DNA from: Vicinamibacterales bacterium
GTDB lineage: Bacteria > Acidobacteriota > Vicinamibacteria > Vicinamibacterales > 2-12-FULL-66-21
Direction of reading: 5' to 3'
NCBI GenBank assembly: GCA_035699745.1
Contig: DASSPH010000028.1
Location: 1-64,000, forward strand
DNA length: 64,000 nt
Part shown: in pieces, positions 1 to 8,757 of the stretch
Numbering within the stretch: the stretch's first letter is position 1
Layout of the letters: each line of letters begins with the position of its first letter
The notes under the pieces: generated by a model
Database searches by the model: none
Told to the model about the DNA's origin: nothing
The model's input: the letters and a program-made list of their open reading frames with translations, nothing else
Program-made: the position numbers and the translations under genes

Positions 1-67
1 TCAATCCGTCGATCGCCAATCGCCACTCGCCAACCGTCGATCGCCACTCGCCAATCGGCCATCGCCA
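1..67. repeat. Word-repeat array (CGCCAAT family), left-truncated
   Basis: Degenerate tandem words of about seven bases (AATCGCC, ACTCGCC, ATCGCCA, with CCGTCGATCGCC spacers) fill all sequence from the window edge to the ribD start codon. The same words recur at 50349-50521. The start codon lies in the word CGCCAATG, so there is no room for a Shine-Dalgarno sequence. The left part of the array is outside the window. Confidence 0.85.
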
Positions 68-1156
68 ATGGATGATGCCCGCCTGATGCGCAAGGCTCTC
101 GCGCTCGCGGAGCGCGGGCGCGGCGGCACCAGTCCGAATCCGATGGTCGGCGCGCTGGTGGTGTCGCCGGACGGCGTGATCGTCGGCCGCGGCGCGCACC
201 GCGCGGCGGGCGGTCCGCACGCCGAGGTGGTCGCGCTCGACGACGCCGGCGGCCGGGCGCGCGGCGCCACGCTGTATTGCACGCTCGAGCCGTGCTCGCA
301 CACCGGCCGGACGGGGCCGTGCGCGCCGCTCGTCGCCCGCGCCGGGATCCGCCGTGCGGTGATCGCGATGCCGGACCCGAATCCGCGCGTGGACGGCGGC
401 GGACTCCGCCACCTCCGCGAGAACGGGATCGAGACCGTCGTCGGCGTCGAGGCGGCCGCCGCGGCGCGGCAGAACGCGGTGTTCCTGACCAACATCCGGC
501 ACCGGCGAACCCACGTCACGTTGAAGGCGGCGGTCAGCGTCGACGGCCGGCTCGGCAGGCCGGGCGTGCGGACGCGGCTGACCGGCCCGGTCGCGAACCG
601 GCGGATCCAGCGGCAGCGCGCCGAAGTTGACGCGATCGCCGTCGGCGCCGGGACCATCCTGGTCGACGATCCGCTGCTGACGGCGCGCGGCGCCTTCCGC
701 GAGCGCCCGTTGACGAGGGTCATCTTCGATCGGCGGCTGCGCACGCCGCCCACCGCCCGGGTGCTCTCGACGCTCGAGGCCGGGCCGGTGATAATCGTAG
801 GGAGCGAGGCTGCGGCGTCCGGCGGAGCGGCCGCCGATCTGACCGCGGCCGGCGCCCGCATCCTCGCGTTGAACGCCGGCGATCTCGGTACCGCGCTGCG
901 CGCGCTCCTCGACGCGGGCATCGCCTCGCTCGTGCTCGAGGGGGGCGGAACCCTGCACCGCGCCGCGCTCGACGCGGGCGTGGTAGACGCCGTGCACGTG
1001 TACATCACCCCGCGGACGCTCGGCGAGGCCGGGGTCGCGTGGCTCGGCGAGGGGCGGATCGCGTGGGACGGCCTGCGCGACCGGCGGGCGACCTGGCTGG
1101 GGAACGATCTGCTGGTGGAAGGCGTGGTGGAGACGGATGTTCACGGGGATCGTTGA
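68..1156 (+). CDS. ribD: Bifunctional riboflavin biosynthesis deaminase/reductase RibD
   Basis: Cytosolic enzyme that deaminates the pyrimidine formed from GTP and then reduces its ribosyl side chain, the second and third steps of riboflavin synthesis. The N-terminal deaminase domain (about residues 1-145) shows the zinc site HAE (51-53) and PCSHTGRTGPC with Cys76 and Cys85. The C-terminal RibD reductase domain follows (about 147-360). At 362 aa it has normal length. The start gives MDDARLM, matching the family N terminus, but it has no visible ribosome binding site because a repeat array runs up to it. The 3' end overlaps ribE by 20 bases, indicating translational coupling in a rib operon. 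Confidence 0.96.
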   Translation: MDDARLMRKALALAERGRGGTSPNPMVGALVVSPDGVIVGRGAHRAAGGPHAEVVALDDAGGRARGATLYCTLEPCSHTGRTGPCAPLVARAGIRRAVIAMPDPNPRVDGGGLRHLRENGIETVVGVEAAAAARQNAVFLTNIRHRRTHVTLKAAVSVDGRLGRPGVRTRLTGPVANRRIQRQRAEVDAIAVGAGTILVDDPLLTARGAFRERPLTRVIFDRRLRTPPTARVLSTLEAGPVIIVGSEAAASGGAAADLTAAGARILALNAGDLGTALRALLDAGIASLVLEGGGTLHRAALDAGVVDAVHVYITPRTLGEAGVAWLGEGRIAWDGLRDRRATWLGNDLLVEGVVETDVHGDR

Positions 1157-1730
1157 GCAGGCCGGCGAGGTCGCCGAGCTCAAGCCGATGTCGGCCGGGT
1201 TCCGGCTGCGCGTGCTGACGGACCTGGCGGCGTCGCTGACGCCGGGCGAGTCGCTCGCCGTCAACGGCGTGTGTCTGACGGTGGTGCTGGCCGGCGCTGA
1301 CGGCGTGCACATGGACGTCTCGCCCGAGACCATCCGGGTGTCCACGTTCGGCTCGCTCAAGCTGGGCGCGCTCGTCAACCTCGAGCGCCCGCTGCGGGCC
1401 GACGCCCGCCTCGGCGGTCATTTCGTGCAGGGGCACGTCGATGCGACCGGCACCATCGAGGAGATCCGGCGTGACGGCGAGAGCTGGTGGATCACGGTGC
1501 GGTTCCCGCCGTCGCACGCCGCGCTGATCGTCCGCAAGGGTTCGATCGCGATGGACGGCATCAGCCTCACGGTCGCCGGCGTCGGCGACAAGCGGTTCGA
1601 CGTGCAGGTCATCCCGTTCACCTGGCAGCATACGAACCTGCGCACGCTCAAGGCGAACGACGCCGTCAATCTCGAGTTCGATCTGATCGGCAAGTACGTG
1701 CTGCGCGCGATGGAAGTCAACCGGCGATGA
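1137..1730 (+). CDS. ribE: Riboflavin synthase, alpha chain
   Basis: Trimeric enzyme that dismutates two 6,7-dimethyl-8-ribityllumazine molecules into riboflavin and the pyrimidinedione, the last step of the pathway. The 197 aa protein has the family start MFTGIVEQ and two homologous lumazine-binding halves (about 1-95 and 96-190). The second half contains [12 protein letters not shown] and the [11 protein letters not shown] motif. It overlaps ribD by 20 bases and shares an ATGA start/stop overlap with ribBA. Called ribC in E. coli; I use the Bacillus-style symbol. Confidence 0.96.
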   Translation: MFTGIVEQAGEVAELKPMSAGFRLRVLTDLAASLTPGESLAVNGVCLTVVLAGADGVHMDVSPETIRVSTFGSLKLGALVNLERPLRADARLGGHFVQGHVDATGTIEEIRRDGESWWITVRFPPSHAALIVRKGSIAMDGISLTVAGVGDKRFDVQVIPFTWQHTNLRTLKANDAVNLEFDLIGKYVLRAMEVNRR

Positions 1731-2956
1731 AGAAGAGCACCCGAAAGCCCAACTCTCCGTTCTCGACCATCGAAGCGGCCATCGACGCGTTCCGCGCCGG
1801 GCGCATGATCATCGTGGTCGACGACGAGGATCGCGAGAACGAGGGGGATCTCACGATCGCCGCCGAGAAGGTGACGCCCGAGGTCATCAACTTCATGGCC
1901 AGGGAAGGGCGCGGCCTGATCTGCATGCCGATGACCGAGGAGCGGCTCGAGGAGCTCGACATCCCGCAGATGGTGCCGCAGAACACGGCGCGGTTCGAGA
2001 CCGCGTTCTGCGTCTCGATCGAAGCCAAGTACGTCACCAGCACGGGCATTTCGGCCGCCGATCGCGCCGCCACGGTGCTGGCCGCCATCGACCCGAAGAC
2101 GCGCCCGGCCGATCTGGCGCGCCCCGGCCACATGTTCCCGTTGAAAGCGGTGAACGGCGGGGTGCTCGTGCGCGCGGGGCAGACCGAGGCGGCGGTCGAT
2201 CTGGCGCGCATCGCGGGACTGTATCCCGCCGGCGTCATCTGCGAGATCCTCAACGTCGACGGCACCATGGCGCGGGTGCCGGAGCTGACCAGGTTCGCGC
2301 GGCGGCACAAGCTGCCGATGATCACCATCGCCGACCTGATCAACTATCGCGTCAAGACCGAGGCGCTGGTGCGGCGCGTCGCCTCCGCCGCCCTGCCCAC
2401 CGAGCACGGCGAATTCCGCGTGATCGCGTTCGAGAGCATCATCGACAAGGAGACCCACGTCGCGCTGGTCAAGGGAGAGATCGGCGACGGCGAGAACGTG
2501 ATGGTCCGCGTCCACTCGCGCTGCCTCACCGGCGACGTCTTCCATTCGGCGCGCTGCGACTGCGGTCCCCAGCTCGACGCCGCGATGACCCGCATCGAGC
2601 GCGAGGGCCGGGGCGTGCTGCTGTATCTCAATCAGGAAGGGCGCGGCATCGGGCTCGCCAACAAGATCAAGGCCTACGAGCTGCAGGAGCAGGGGCTCGA
2701 CACCGTCGAAGCCAACGAGCGGCTCGGCTTCAAGCCGGACCAGCGCGACTACGGCATCGGCGTGCAGATCCTCAAGGACCTCGGCGTCAAGTCGATGCGC
2801 CTGCTCTCCAACAATCCGCGCAAGCTGGTCGGGCTCGAAGGGTACGGCCTCTCGGTCGCCGAGTGGCTCCCGCTCGAGATCCCCGCCTCGGCGACGACGC
2901 TGCGCTACCTGAAGACCAAGAAAGAAAAGCTCGGGCACAAACTGCGCGGCGTGTGA
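1727..2956 (+). CDS. ribBA: Bifunctional DHBP synthase / GTP cyclohydrolase II RibBA
   Basis: Supplies both riboflavin precursors: 3,4-dihydroxy-2-butanone 4-phosphate from ribulose 5-phosphate, and the pyrimidine from GTP. I start it at the ATG at 1727 (409 aa, MKKSTRK), which overlaps the ribE stop as ATGA; the frame stays open further upstream but has no better start. The N-terminal DHBP synthase domain (about 12-210) has the acidic [11 protein letters not shown] segment. The C-terminal GTP cyclohydrolase II domain (about 215-405) has the zinc cysteines in HSRCLTGD and ARCDCGPQ, and the catalytic loop EGRGIGL. Both domains look active. No ribH follows within the window. Confidence 0.96.
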   Translation: MKKSTRKPNSPFSTIEAAIDAFRAGRMIIVVDDEDRENEGDLTIAAEKVTPEVINFMAREGRGLICMPMTEERLEELDIPQMVPQNTARFETAFCVSIEAKYVTSTGISAADRAATVLAAIDPKTRPADLARPGHMFPLKAVNGGVLVRAGQTEAAVDLARIAGLYPAGVICEILNVDGTMARVPELTRFARRHKLPMITIADLINYRVKTEALVRRVASAALPTEHGEFRVIAFESIIDKETHVALVKGEIGDGENVMVRVHSRCLTGDVFHSARCDCGPQLDAAMTRIEREGRGVLLYLNQEGRGIGLANKIKAYELQEQGLDTVEANERLGFKPDQRDYGIGVQILKDLGVKSMRLLSNNPRKLVGLEGYGLSVAEWLPLEIPASATTLRYLKTKKEKLGHKLRGV

Positions 2957-3387
2957 TGCGCGAGCCGGCGCAGCGAGCGAGCCGCGCGGAGGGCGACGCC
3001 CCTCGGATCCTGTTCGACGGCGTCTGCAACCTGTGCAACGCCTTCGTTCGGTTCGTCATCGCGCGGGATCCCGCCGCGCGCTTCCGCTTCGGCGCGCTCT
3101 CCTCGGACTCGGCCGCCCGCGTGCTCCGCGAGGCCGGCGTCACCGCGCCGCCCGACAGCCTCGTCCTCGTCGAGAACGGCGCGGTCTATTTCCGATCCGA
3201 CGCGGCGCTGCGCATCGCGCGGCGCCTCACGCTGCCGTGGCGGCTGGCGTATGGACTGGTGGTGGTGCCGCGGTTCATCCGCGACGGCGTGTACGACTTC
3301 ATCGCCGCGCGCCGCTACCACTGGTTCGGGCGCCGGGATGTCTGCATGGTCCCGACGCCCGAGCTGAAGCGACGATTCCTCGACTGA
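2956..3387 (+). CDS. DCC family thiol-disulfide oxidoreductase-like protein (DUF393)
   Basis: Small protein of 143 aa with the family signature near the N terminus, DGVCNLCN (Asp21, Cys24, Cys27), a thioredoxin-like CxxC. The body of the protein fits the DCC/DUF393 family, whose physiological partner is generally unknown. The ATG chosen at 2956 shares one base with the ribBA stop (TGATG), so the gene is probably co-transcribed with the rib operon. An ORF open to 2863 in this frame overlaps ribBA and is not needed. A role in redox handling near flavin synthesis would be speculation. Confidence 0.85.
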   Translation: MREPAQRASRAEGDAPRILFDGVCNLCNAFVRFVIARDPAARFRFGALSSDSAARVLREAGVTAPPDSLVLVENGAVYFRSDAALRIARRLTLPWRLAYGLVVVPRFIRDGVYDFIAARRYHWFGRRDVCMVPTPELKRRFLD

Positions 3388-3408
3388 GAGGAGCCGCGGC
3401 GAAGCGGA

Positions 3409-6048
3409 TCAAAACTGCAGGTTCAGCCCGAAGTCGATCTTCCGCATGTCGCGCACCGTCGTCGCGCGGCCGAAGAACGGCGACGTCATCGTTCCGCTGT
3501 ACCCCAGGTAGTTCGCCCGGTTCAGCAGGTTGAACATGTTCATGAAGATCCCGAGGCGGTAGCGCGCCGCGCCGACGTCGAACGTGCGCACCTGGGCGGA
3601 ATTGCCGCCGCCGAACACCCCGACGCCGGGCGGCTGCGGGGCGCTGCGGCCGAACGCGAACTGATAGCCGAGGAACGCGTTCATCGTCACCTGTCCACGC
3701 GCACGCAGGCTGTTGCGGACCGAGCCGGCGGGACGATCGTTGAACACGCCGTCGCCGTTGTCGTCGCGGCCGGTGAGGAGCGCGTAGGGGTCCGCGCTCG
3801 CGGCATTCAGGTTCACGCCCATCAGGACGTTTCTGATGACCTGATTGTTGAACGCCAGGTTGACCCGCTGGCGGATGTCGTTGCCGGCCGGCCCGCGTTC
3901 GAGCGCGAGGCTGCCGGTCGCGGGAATGGCGAAGGGACCGTCCGAGTTGTTCTCGAGCCTCGCCAGCGTGTAGTTGACGAACACCGTCGTCCGTTTCCAG
4001 CTGACCAGCGGTCCCTTGAACGCCGGGAGGAGCGCTCCCGGATTCAGGCTGCCGTCGACCTGCAGCTGGTGCTGCCACGACGACGCGTCCGATACGACCT
4101 CCACGATGTTGCGGAACGCGGGGTCGGGCCGGACGCCGTCGACCGGCGCGTTGAGATTGAGGCCGCGCGCGAGCCGCGCCCCGCGCTGATAGCTGTAGGT
4201 CCCGGAGACGCGCGCCGTCCCGATCTGCTGATCGACGCCGCCGCTGAAGCGGGTCGTGCGCGGCATGCGGTACTCGTCGCCGAGCAGGTAGCGGTTGATC
4301 GGCGGAATCAGGCCGACGCTGCCGGGATCCGGGAACGACGGATTGAGGATGTTGAGCTCCTGCTGCCGCAGCCCGTCGATGCGCAGCGCCTGCTCGTAGA
4401 TGCCGTTGGCCAGCCAGTCGTAGAAGATGCCGGCGCTGCCGCGCAGCGTGGTCCGCCCGTTCTTGAAGGGGGCCCAGGTGAACCCGGCGCGCGGGCCGAG
4501 ATTCAGCCGGTCCTTGACGTGCGTCTGCACCTCGTAGCGGACGCCCGCGCTGAGCGTCAGGTTCTTCACCGGCCGGAAATCGTCCTGCAGGTAGAAGGCC
4601 GCCTGGAACATGCGGTACGACAGGTTGGGATCGCCGATGCGCCGGGTGTAGTTGCTCGGCCGTCCGGCATTGAAGGCGTCGAGGTTGTCGAAGGTGTAGG
4701 TCCCGAGATAGTTCGACTGCGAGTCCGAACGGGTCCAGGCGGCGTCGAGCGCCATGCCGGCGCGCCACGAGTTGCGTCCGCGGACGTAGTCGAGATCCGA
4801 CCCGACGTTGAGGCGGCGCGCGTGATCGCCGCCGGTGACCTGCGCGCCGCCGGACGTGAACGCGTCGTTGACGCGAACCGTCGGCGCATCCGACACGGAC
4901 CGGGTCTCCGTGTCCGCCGCGAACACCTGCAGCCGCGAGCGCGAGAACATGCGGCGCCCGATCGGCCCGTAGTGCTGCACGCGGAAGTTGTGCTGCATGT
5001 TCTCGCTGGTGAATGCCCGCTCCCGCTGGTCGTAGCCGCCGACGCCGAGGTTCTCGTTGTAGAACCGCGTCAGGTTGTAGCCGAAGCGGAGCGTCTGATC
5101 GACGGTCAGCGCGTAGTCCATCTGGCCGTTGACGAACACGTTCTCGCTGGGCTTGCGCAGATTCAGGGCCTCGGACTGGATGCCGCCGCCCGGCAGGGCG
5201 ACGTTCACGTTCGGCGTGTCGTAGGCGTCCTGCCCGAACACGTTGACGTTGAACGAGCTCTTGTCCTTGATCAGCGCGCCGCCGAGACCGAAGCCGTAGC
5301 CGACGTTGCCTTCAGGTCCCTTGACCGGCACGAACGGACTCCGCGCGCTGAGGCCGCCGCCGCGCATGCGGGTGTTCATGTTGTAGCGGATGGGGCCGAG
5401 ACCCGGTTGCGTGATGATCTCGATCGACACGCCGCCGGCAGTGTGGAACTCCGCCGCGAACTGATCGCGCGAGATGCGGATCGATCGGATCTGCGCCTTG
5501 GCCGGCAGCGGGCTGCCGTCGAAGCCGTCGACGCGGATGACCGCGCCGGGCCCGGCCATCTCCTGGAGCTGCTGCTGCAGCGTCTGCGGATCGTCCGACA
5601 ACTGCTCGATCTGCTCGCGCGTCAGCGTCGTGCCGAACGACATGCGCGGGTCCGCGGCCGCCTCCTGCTTGTCGCGCCCCACCGAGACCGTCTGTTCCAG
5701 CCTGGAGATCTGGAGGACCGCAACCTGCCGGTTCTCGCCCGGCCGGATCCGCACGTCCGGCAGGGTCCGCGTCTCGAAGCCGGGGAACTCCGCCTGCACC
5801 GTGTAGCGCCCGGGGGGCAGGTTGGGTATTGCCGCCACGCCCCCTTCGCCGCTCTTCACCGGCTCGACTTTCACGGCGCTGGTCGCCGGCTCCGCGCCGG
5901 TCACGCCGACCGTGGCGCCGATGACCACGGCGTTGCTCGGATCGACGACGGTGACGCGCAGCGTGCCTGCCGGTCCCGTCTGTGCGTATGCGGGCAGAGC
6001 GGCCAGCACAGCGGCGGCGAACAACGAAGCCACGTTTCCCTGGATCAC
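3409..6048 (-). CDS. TonB-dependent receptor with carboxypeptidase-regulatory-like N-terminal domain
   Basis: Outer-membrane beta-barrel receptor of 879 aa. A Sec signal peptide ends near AYAQ (about residue 23). It is followed by a carboxypeptidase-regulatory/Ig-like domain (about 28-110; PPGRYTVQAEFPGF), a plug-like region (about 125-230) and a large barrel ending in an aromatic residue (LNLQF), as expected for Bam-dependent insertion. The start is GTG at 6048, supported by GGGAGGAG just upstream. Proteins of this architecture are numerous in Acidobacteriota and are thought to import oligosaccharides or peptides. No glycoside hydrolase or inner-membrane transporter sits beside it, so the substrate cannot be read from context. 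Confidence 0.9.
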   Translation of the reverse strand: MIQGNVASLFAAAVLAALPAYAQTGPAGTLRVTVVDPSNAVVIGATVGVTGAEPATSAVKVEPVKSGEGGVAAIPNLPPGRYTVQAEFPGFETRTLPDVRIRPGENRQVAVLQISRLEQTVSVGRDKQEAAADPRMSFGTTLTREQIEQLSDDPQTLQQQLQEMAGPGAVIRVDGFDGSPLPAKAQIRSIRISRDQFAAEFHTAGGVSIEIITQPGLGPIRYNMNTRMRGGGLSARSPFVPVKGPEGNVGYGFGLGGALIKDKSSFNVNVFGQDAYDTPNVNVALPGGGIQSEALNLRKPSENVFVNGQMDYALTVDQTLRFGYNLTRFYNENLGVGGYDQRERAFTSENMQHNFRVQHYGPIGRRMFSRSRLQVFAADTETRSVSDAPTVRVNDAFTSGGAQVTGGDHARRLNVGSDLDYVRGRNSWRAGMALDAAWTRSDSQSNYLGTYTFDNLDAFNAGRPSNYTRRIGDPNLSYRMFQAAFYLQDDFRPVKNLTLSAGVRYEVQTHVKDRLNLGPRAGFTWAPFKNGRTTLRGSAGIFYDWLANGIYEQALRIDGLRQQELNILNPSFPDPGSVGLIPPINRYLLGDEYRMPRTTRFSGGVDQQIGTARVSGTYSYQRGARLARGLNLNAPVDGVRPDPAFRNIVEVVSDASSWQHQLQVDGSLNPGALLPAFKGPLVSWKRTTVFVNYTLARLENNSDGPFAIPATGSLALERGPAGNDIRQRVNLAFNNQVIRNVLMGVNLNAASADPYALLTGRDDNGDGVFNDRPAGSVRNSLRARGQVTMNAFLGYQFAFGRSAPQPPGVGVFGGGNSAQVRTFDVGAARYRLGIFMNMFNLLNRANYLGYSGTMTSPFFGRATTVRDMRKIDFGLNLQF

Positions 6049-6151
6049 GTCTCCTCCCGGGGAAGCCGAGGGTGAATGTTCCCCGGTGAGACGTTGGCGG
6101 GTTGCCGCCGGTTCACTTCTGGGACGAATGCCGGGGACGAGCGCCGGTCAG

Positions 6152-6180
6152 TTGACCATTCCGCGTACTTCCTCTACCAT
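6152..6180 (+). promoter_or_regulatory. Sigma-70 promoter for the ffh operon
   Basis: TTGACC at 6152-6157 and TACCAT at 6175-6180 are separated by exactly 17 bases. The predicted start near 6187 leaves a leader of about 35 bases before the ffh ATG. It lies in the 173-base gap between the divergent receptor gene and ffh. Confidence 0.7.
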
Positions 6181-6221
6181 AAGGGTTTGCGCCTGAGACG
6201 CTGGGGCGCATCCGTGTGGCC

Positions 6222-7583
6222 ATGTTCGAGTCCCTCTCCAACCGACTGCAGGACGTTTTCCGCAATATCCGCGGAGAGGGGCGGCTCACGGAGGAGACCG
6301 TCGAGCTGGCGCTCCGGGAAATCCGGATGGCGCTGCTCGAGGCCGACGTCAACTTCAAGGTCGTCAAGGCGTTCATCGACCGCGTGCGCGATCGCGCGGT
6401 GGATCGGGAGGTCCTGCGCAGCCTGACGCCGGACCAGCAGGTCGTGCGGATCGTCCGCGACGAGATGCTGGCGCTGTTCGGCGACGCGAAGGGCGGGCTT
6501 CCGCCGTCCGACGCCCGGCCGCGCGTGATCATGCTGCTCGGCCTGCAGGGGTCGGGCAAGACGACGACGTCCGCGAAGCTCGGACGCTGGCTGGCCAGGC
6601 AGGGGCGGCATCCGCTGCTGGTCTCGACGGACGTGCGGCGGCCGGCGGCGATCCAGCAGCTGTCGGTGGTCGGCAAACAGGCCGGCGTGCGCGTGCACGA
6701 TCCGGCAGGGGAGATGGATCCGGTGAAGCGCGCCGCGGGCGCGCTGGCCGAAGCCAGGAACGGCGGCTTCGACGTCGTCATCGTCGATACCGCCGGCCGG
6801 CTGCACATCGACGACGACCTGATGGACGAGCTGCAGGCGATCAAGGCCGCGGTCTCGCCGGTCGATCAGCTGTTCGTCGCCGACGCGATGACCGGGCAGG
6901 ACGCGATCAAGAGCGCCGGCGAGTTCAACCGGCGGATCGGCGTCACCGGCGTCGTGCTGAGCAAGATGGACGGCGACGCGCGCGGCGGCGCGGCGCTGTC
7001 GGTGGTGTCGGTCGTCGGCGTGCCGATCGCGTTCGTCGGCAGCGGCGAGCGGCTGCAGGATCTGGAGCCGTTCCACGCCGATCGCGTGGTGTCGCGCGTG
7101 CTCGGCATGGGCGACGTGCTGTCGCTCATCGAGAAGGCGGAAGAAGCCGTCTCGATGGAAGACGCGGCGAAGCTCGAGGAGAAGATCCGGCGCGACGACT
7201 TCACGCTGGAGGACTTCCGCGATCAGCTGCGCACCATCCGCAAGATGGGGCCGCTCGAGCAGATCCTGGGGATGATCCCGGGAATCGGCGGCGCGATGAA
7301 GGAGCTGAAGGCGCAGAAGGAGCAGGTCGACGAGAAGCAGCTGCGGCGCGTCGAGGCGATCATCAACTCGATGACCGACAAGGAGCGGCGCAACCATCAG
7401 CTGATCAACGGCCAGCGGCGCAAGCGGATCGCCAGGGGCTCGGGCACGTCGGTCGAAGAGGTGAACCGGCTGTTGAAGCAGTTCATCCAGATGAAGAAGA
7501 TGCTCAAGGCGATGGGCGGTATGGCGGGCCTCGGCAAGGGCAAGCGGCCCAATCTCGGGGCCTTGAAGGGGTTGATGCGGTAG
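6222..7583 (+). CDS. ffh: Signal recognition particle protein Ffh
   Basis: GTPase subunit of the signal recognition particle, which binds signal sequences at the ribosome and docks with FtsY. Domains in order: N domain (1-90), G domain (about 95-295) with P-loop GLQGSGKTTTSAKL, DVRRPAA, DTAGRLH and SKMDGDARGG, then the methionine-rich M domain with MGPLEQILGMIPG and a basic RNA-binding segment. I choose ATG at 6222 (453 aa, MFESLSNRLQDVF) because it matches the family N terminus; a GTG six bases upstream is possible. It leads an operon with rpsP, rimM, trmD and rplS, a classical bacterial neighbourhood. Confidence 0.97.
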   Translation: MFESLSNRLQDVFRNIRGEGRLTEETVELALREIRMALLEADVNFKVVKAFIDRVRDRAVDREVLRSLTPDQQVVRIVRDEMLALFGDAKGGLPPSDARPRVIMLLGLQGSGKTTTSAKLGRWLARQGRHPLLVSTDVRRPAAIQQLSVVGKQAGVRVHDPAGEMDPVKRAAGALAEARNGGFDVVIVDTAGRLHIDDDLMDELQAIKAAVSPVDQLFVADAMTGQDAIKSAGEFNRRIGVTGVVLSKMDGDARGGAALSVVSVVGVPIAFVGSGERLQDLEPFHADRVVSRVLGMGDVLSLIEKAEEAVSMEDAAKLEEKIRRDDFTLEDFRDQLRTIRKMGPLEQILGMIPGIGGAMKELKAQKEQVDEKQLRRVEAIINSMTDKERRNHQLINGQRRKRIARGSGTSVEEVNRLLKQFIQMKKMLKAMGGMAGLGKGKRPNLGALKGLMR

Positions 7584-7660
7584 CAGTGCGCAGTGCGCAG
7601 TGCGCAGTGCGGAGTGCGCAGTGCGGAGTGCGCGGTGCGGAGTGCGCAGTGCGCAGTGCG
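7584..7660. repeat. Heptamer array CAGTGCG x 11
   Basis: Eleven consecutive heptamers start at the base after the ffh TAG stop. Seven are CAGTGCG or a one-base variant with C first, and the rest are GAGTGCG or CGGTGCG. A degenerating tail (CTGACAG, GTAGGCAG, TAGCAG) leads to the rpsP ribosome binding site. Unlike the other arrays it has no clear inverted right arm. Confidence 0.92.
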
Positions 7661-7694
7661 CTGACAGGTAGGCAGTAGCAGGCAAAGAGGGCGA

Positions 7695-7970
7695 ATGGTA
7701 GTCATCAGATTGCGTCGGGCGGGGTCGAAGAAGCGGCCGTTCTTTCGGGTAGTCGTCACCGATTCGCGCGCGGCGCGCGACAGCTCGTTCGTCGAGGTGC
7801 TCGGGCACTACAACCCGCGCACCAAGCCGGAGACGCTGCAGCTCGATCGCGAGCGCGTCGATCACTGGATGAAGCGCGGGGCGATCGCGTCCGACACGGT
7901 TCGCACGCTGATCGCGCGCAATCCGGCGCCGGCCGTCGAGCCTGCGGCCGCCGCGCCGGCCGCCTCGTGA
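7695..7970 (+). CDS. rpsP: 30S ribosomal protein S16
   Basis: Small-subunit protein needed for 16S rRNA folding. The 91 aa product has the family start MVVIRLRRAGSKKRPFFRVV and the motif LGHYNPRTKPE, plus a short Ala/Pro-rich tail. AGAGGG three bases before the ATG is a good ribosome binding site, one of the few in this operon. The 3' end overlaps khpA as GTGA. Confidence 0.97.
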   Translation: MVVIRLRRAGSKKRPFFRVVVTDSRAARDSSFVEVLGHYNPRTKPETLQLDRERVDHWMKRGAIASDTVRTLIARNPAPAVEPAAAAPAAS

Positions 7971-8206
7971 GCCGCGCCGGGGCCGTCGTCGAAGCGGTCG
8001 CCAAGGGGCTGGCCGACAAGCCGGACGCGGTTCGCGTGACCGAGCGCGAGGCCCGCGGCCAGGTGTTCGTCGAGCTGACGATGGCGCCCGGCGACATGGG
8101 ACGGGTCATCGGCCGGCAGGGACGGACGGCGCAGGCGGTGCGGACGCTGGCGGCGTTTGCCGGCGAGCTCGACGGCGCGCGGATCAGCGTCGACTTCCGG
8201 GACTGA
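7967..8206 (+). CDS. khpA: KH-domain RNA-binding protein KhpA
   Basis: Single KH-domain protein of 79 aa with the RNA-binding loop GRVIGRQGRTAQAVR (GxxG type). Homologues between rpsP and rimM are annotated as KhpA or YlqC and, in some Firmicutes, pair with KhpB to bind RNA and influence cell division. It starts at GTG overlapping the rpsP stop, and its own stop overlaps the rimM ATG as TGATG. No KhpB is present in the window. Confidence 0.9.
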   Translation: MSRAGAVVEAVAKGLADKPDAVRVTEREARGQVFVELTMAPGDMGRVIGRQGRTAQAVRTLAAFAGELDGARISVDFRD

Positions 8207-8757
8207 TGTCATCGGGTGATCGGCCCGATCGCCCGATGGGCGGATCGCCCGATCTGCTGCTGATCGGGCGCGTCGCTCGCGCCCACGGGAACAAGGGGCA
8301 GGTCATCGTCAACCCGGAGACCGACTTCGCCGGTGAGCGGTTCGCCGAGGGCAACGTGCTCATCGTCGAGCACGCGGGACGGCAGTCGGAACGGCGGATC
8401 GCGTCGGTCCGGTTCCAGCAGGGGCGGCCGATCATCGCGCTGGACGGCGTCGACACGATGAACGATGCCGAGGCGCTCGCCGGCGCGGAGTTGAAGATGC
8501 CGGCGTCGGCGCTGCCGCCGCTGCCGCCGCGGACGTTTTACCGGCATGACCTCGTCGGCTGCGAGGTCCGGACGAAGGACGGGCGGACGGTCGGGACGGT
8601 GACCGGGATCGAGGGCACGCTCGAGCGGAGCCTGCTGGTGATCGCGCGTCAGGGGGGCGACGTGATGGTGCCGATGGTGGACGCCATCTGCCTCTCGGTC
8701 GACCCGGCAGGGAAGACGATCGTGATCGATCCGCCCGAGGGACTGCTGGAGTTGTGA
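8206..8757 (+). CDS. rimM: Ribosome maturation factor RimM
   Basis: Assists maturation of the 30S head domain around S19. The 183 aa protein has an N-terminal RimM barrel ([19 protein letters not shown], about 17-95) and a C-terminal PRC-barrel (about 100-180) beginning [11 protein letters not shown]. Residues 2-15 precede the family start and are encoded by a palindromic GATCGGG/CCCGATC word repeat, so the N terminus may be a captured intergenic array. An alternative ATG at 8236 would remove most of it. Its stop overlaps the trmD start as GTGA. Confidence 0.94.
   Translation: MSSGDRPDRPMGGSPDLLLIGRVARAHGNKGQVIVNPETDFAGERFAEGNVLIVEHAGRQSERRIASVRFQQGRPIIALDGVDTMNDAEALAGAELKMPASALPPLPPRTFYRHDLVGCEVRTKDGRTVGTVTGIEGTLERSLLVIARQGGDVMVPMVDAICLSVDPAGKTIVIDPPEGLLEL
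8209..8256. repeat. Palindromic GATCGGG / CCCGATC word cluster inside the rimM 5' end
   Basis: Words ATCGGGT, GATCGGC, CCGATCG, CCCGATG and ATCGCCCGATC follow one another and can pair with each other. The cluster resembles the intergenic word arrays but lies in frame within rimM and encodes a DRPDRP-type extension. Assignment to the same class of element is inference. Confidence 0.5.

Noticed and set aside
4069-6075. Plus-strand frame of 668 codons opposite the TonB-dependent receptor
   Set aside because: Composition is Arg/Val/Asp-rich with no domain, and the opposite strand encodes a receptor with signal peptide, plug and C-terminal aromatic residue.
7584-7694. Small ORFs within the CAGTGCG array
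   Set aside because: They translate the repeat only and have no ribosome binding site; the first good start is rpsP.
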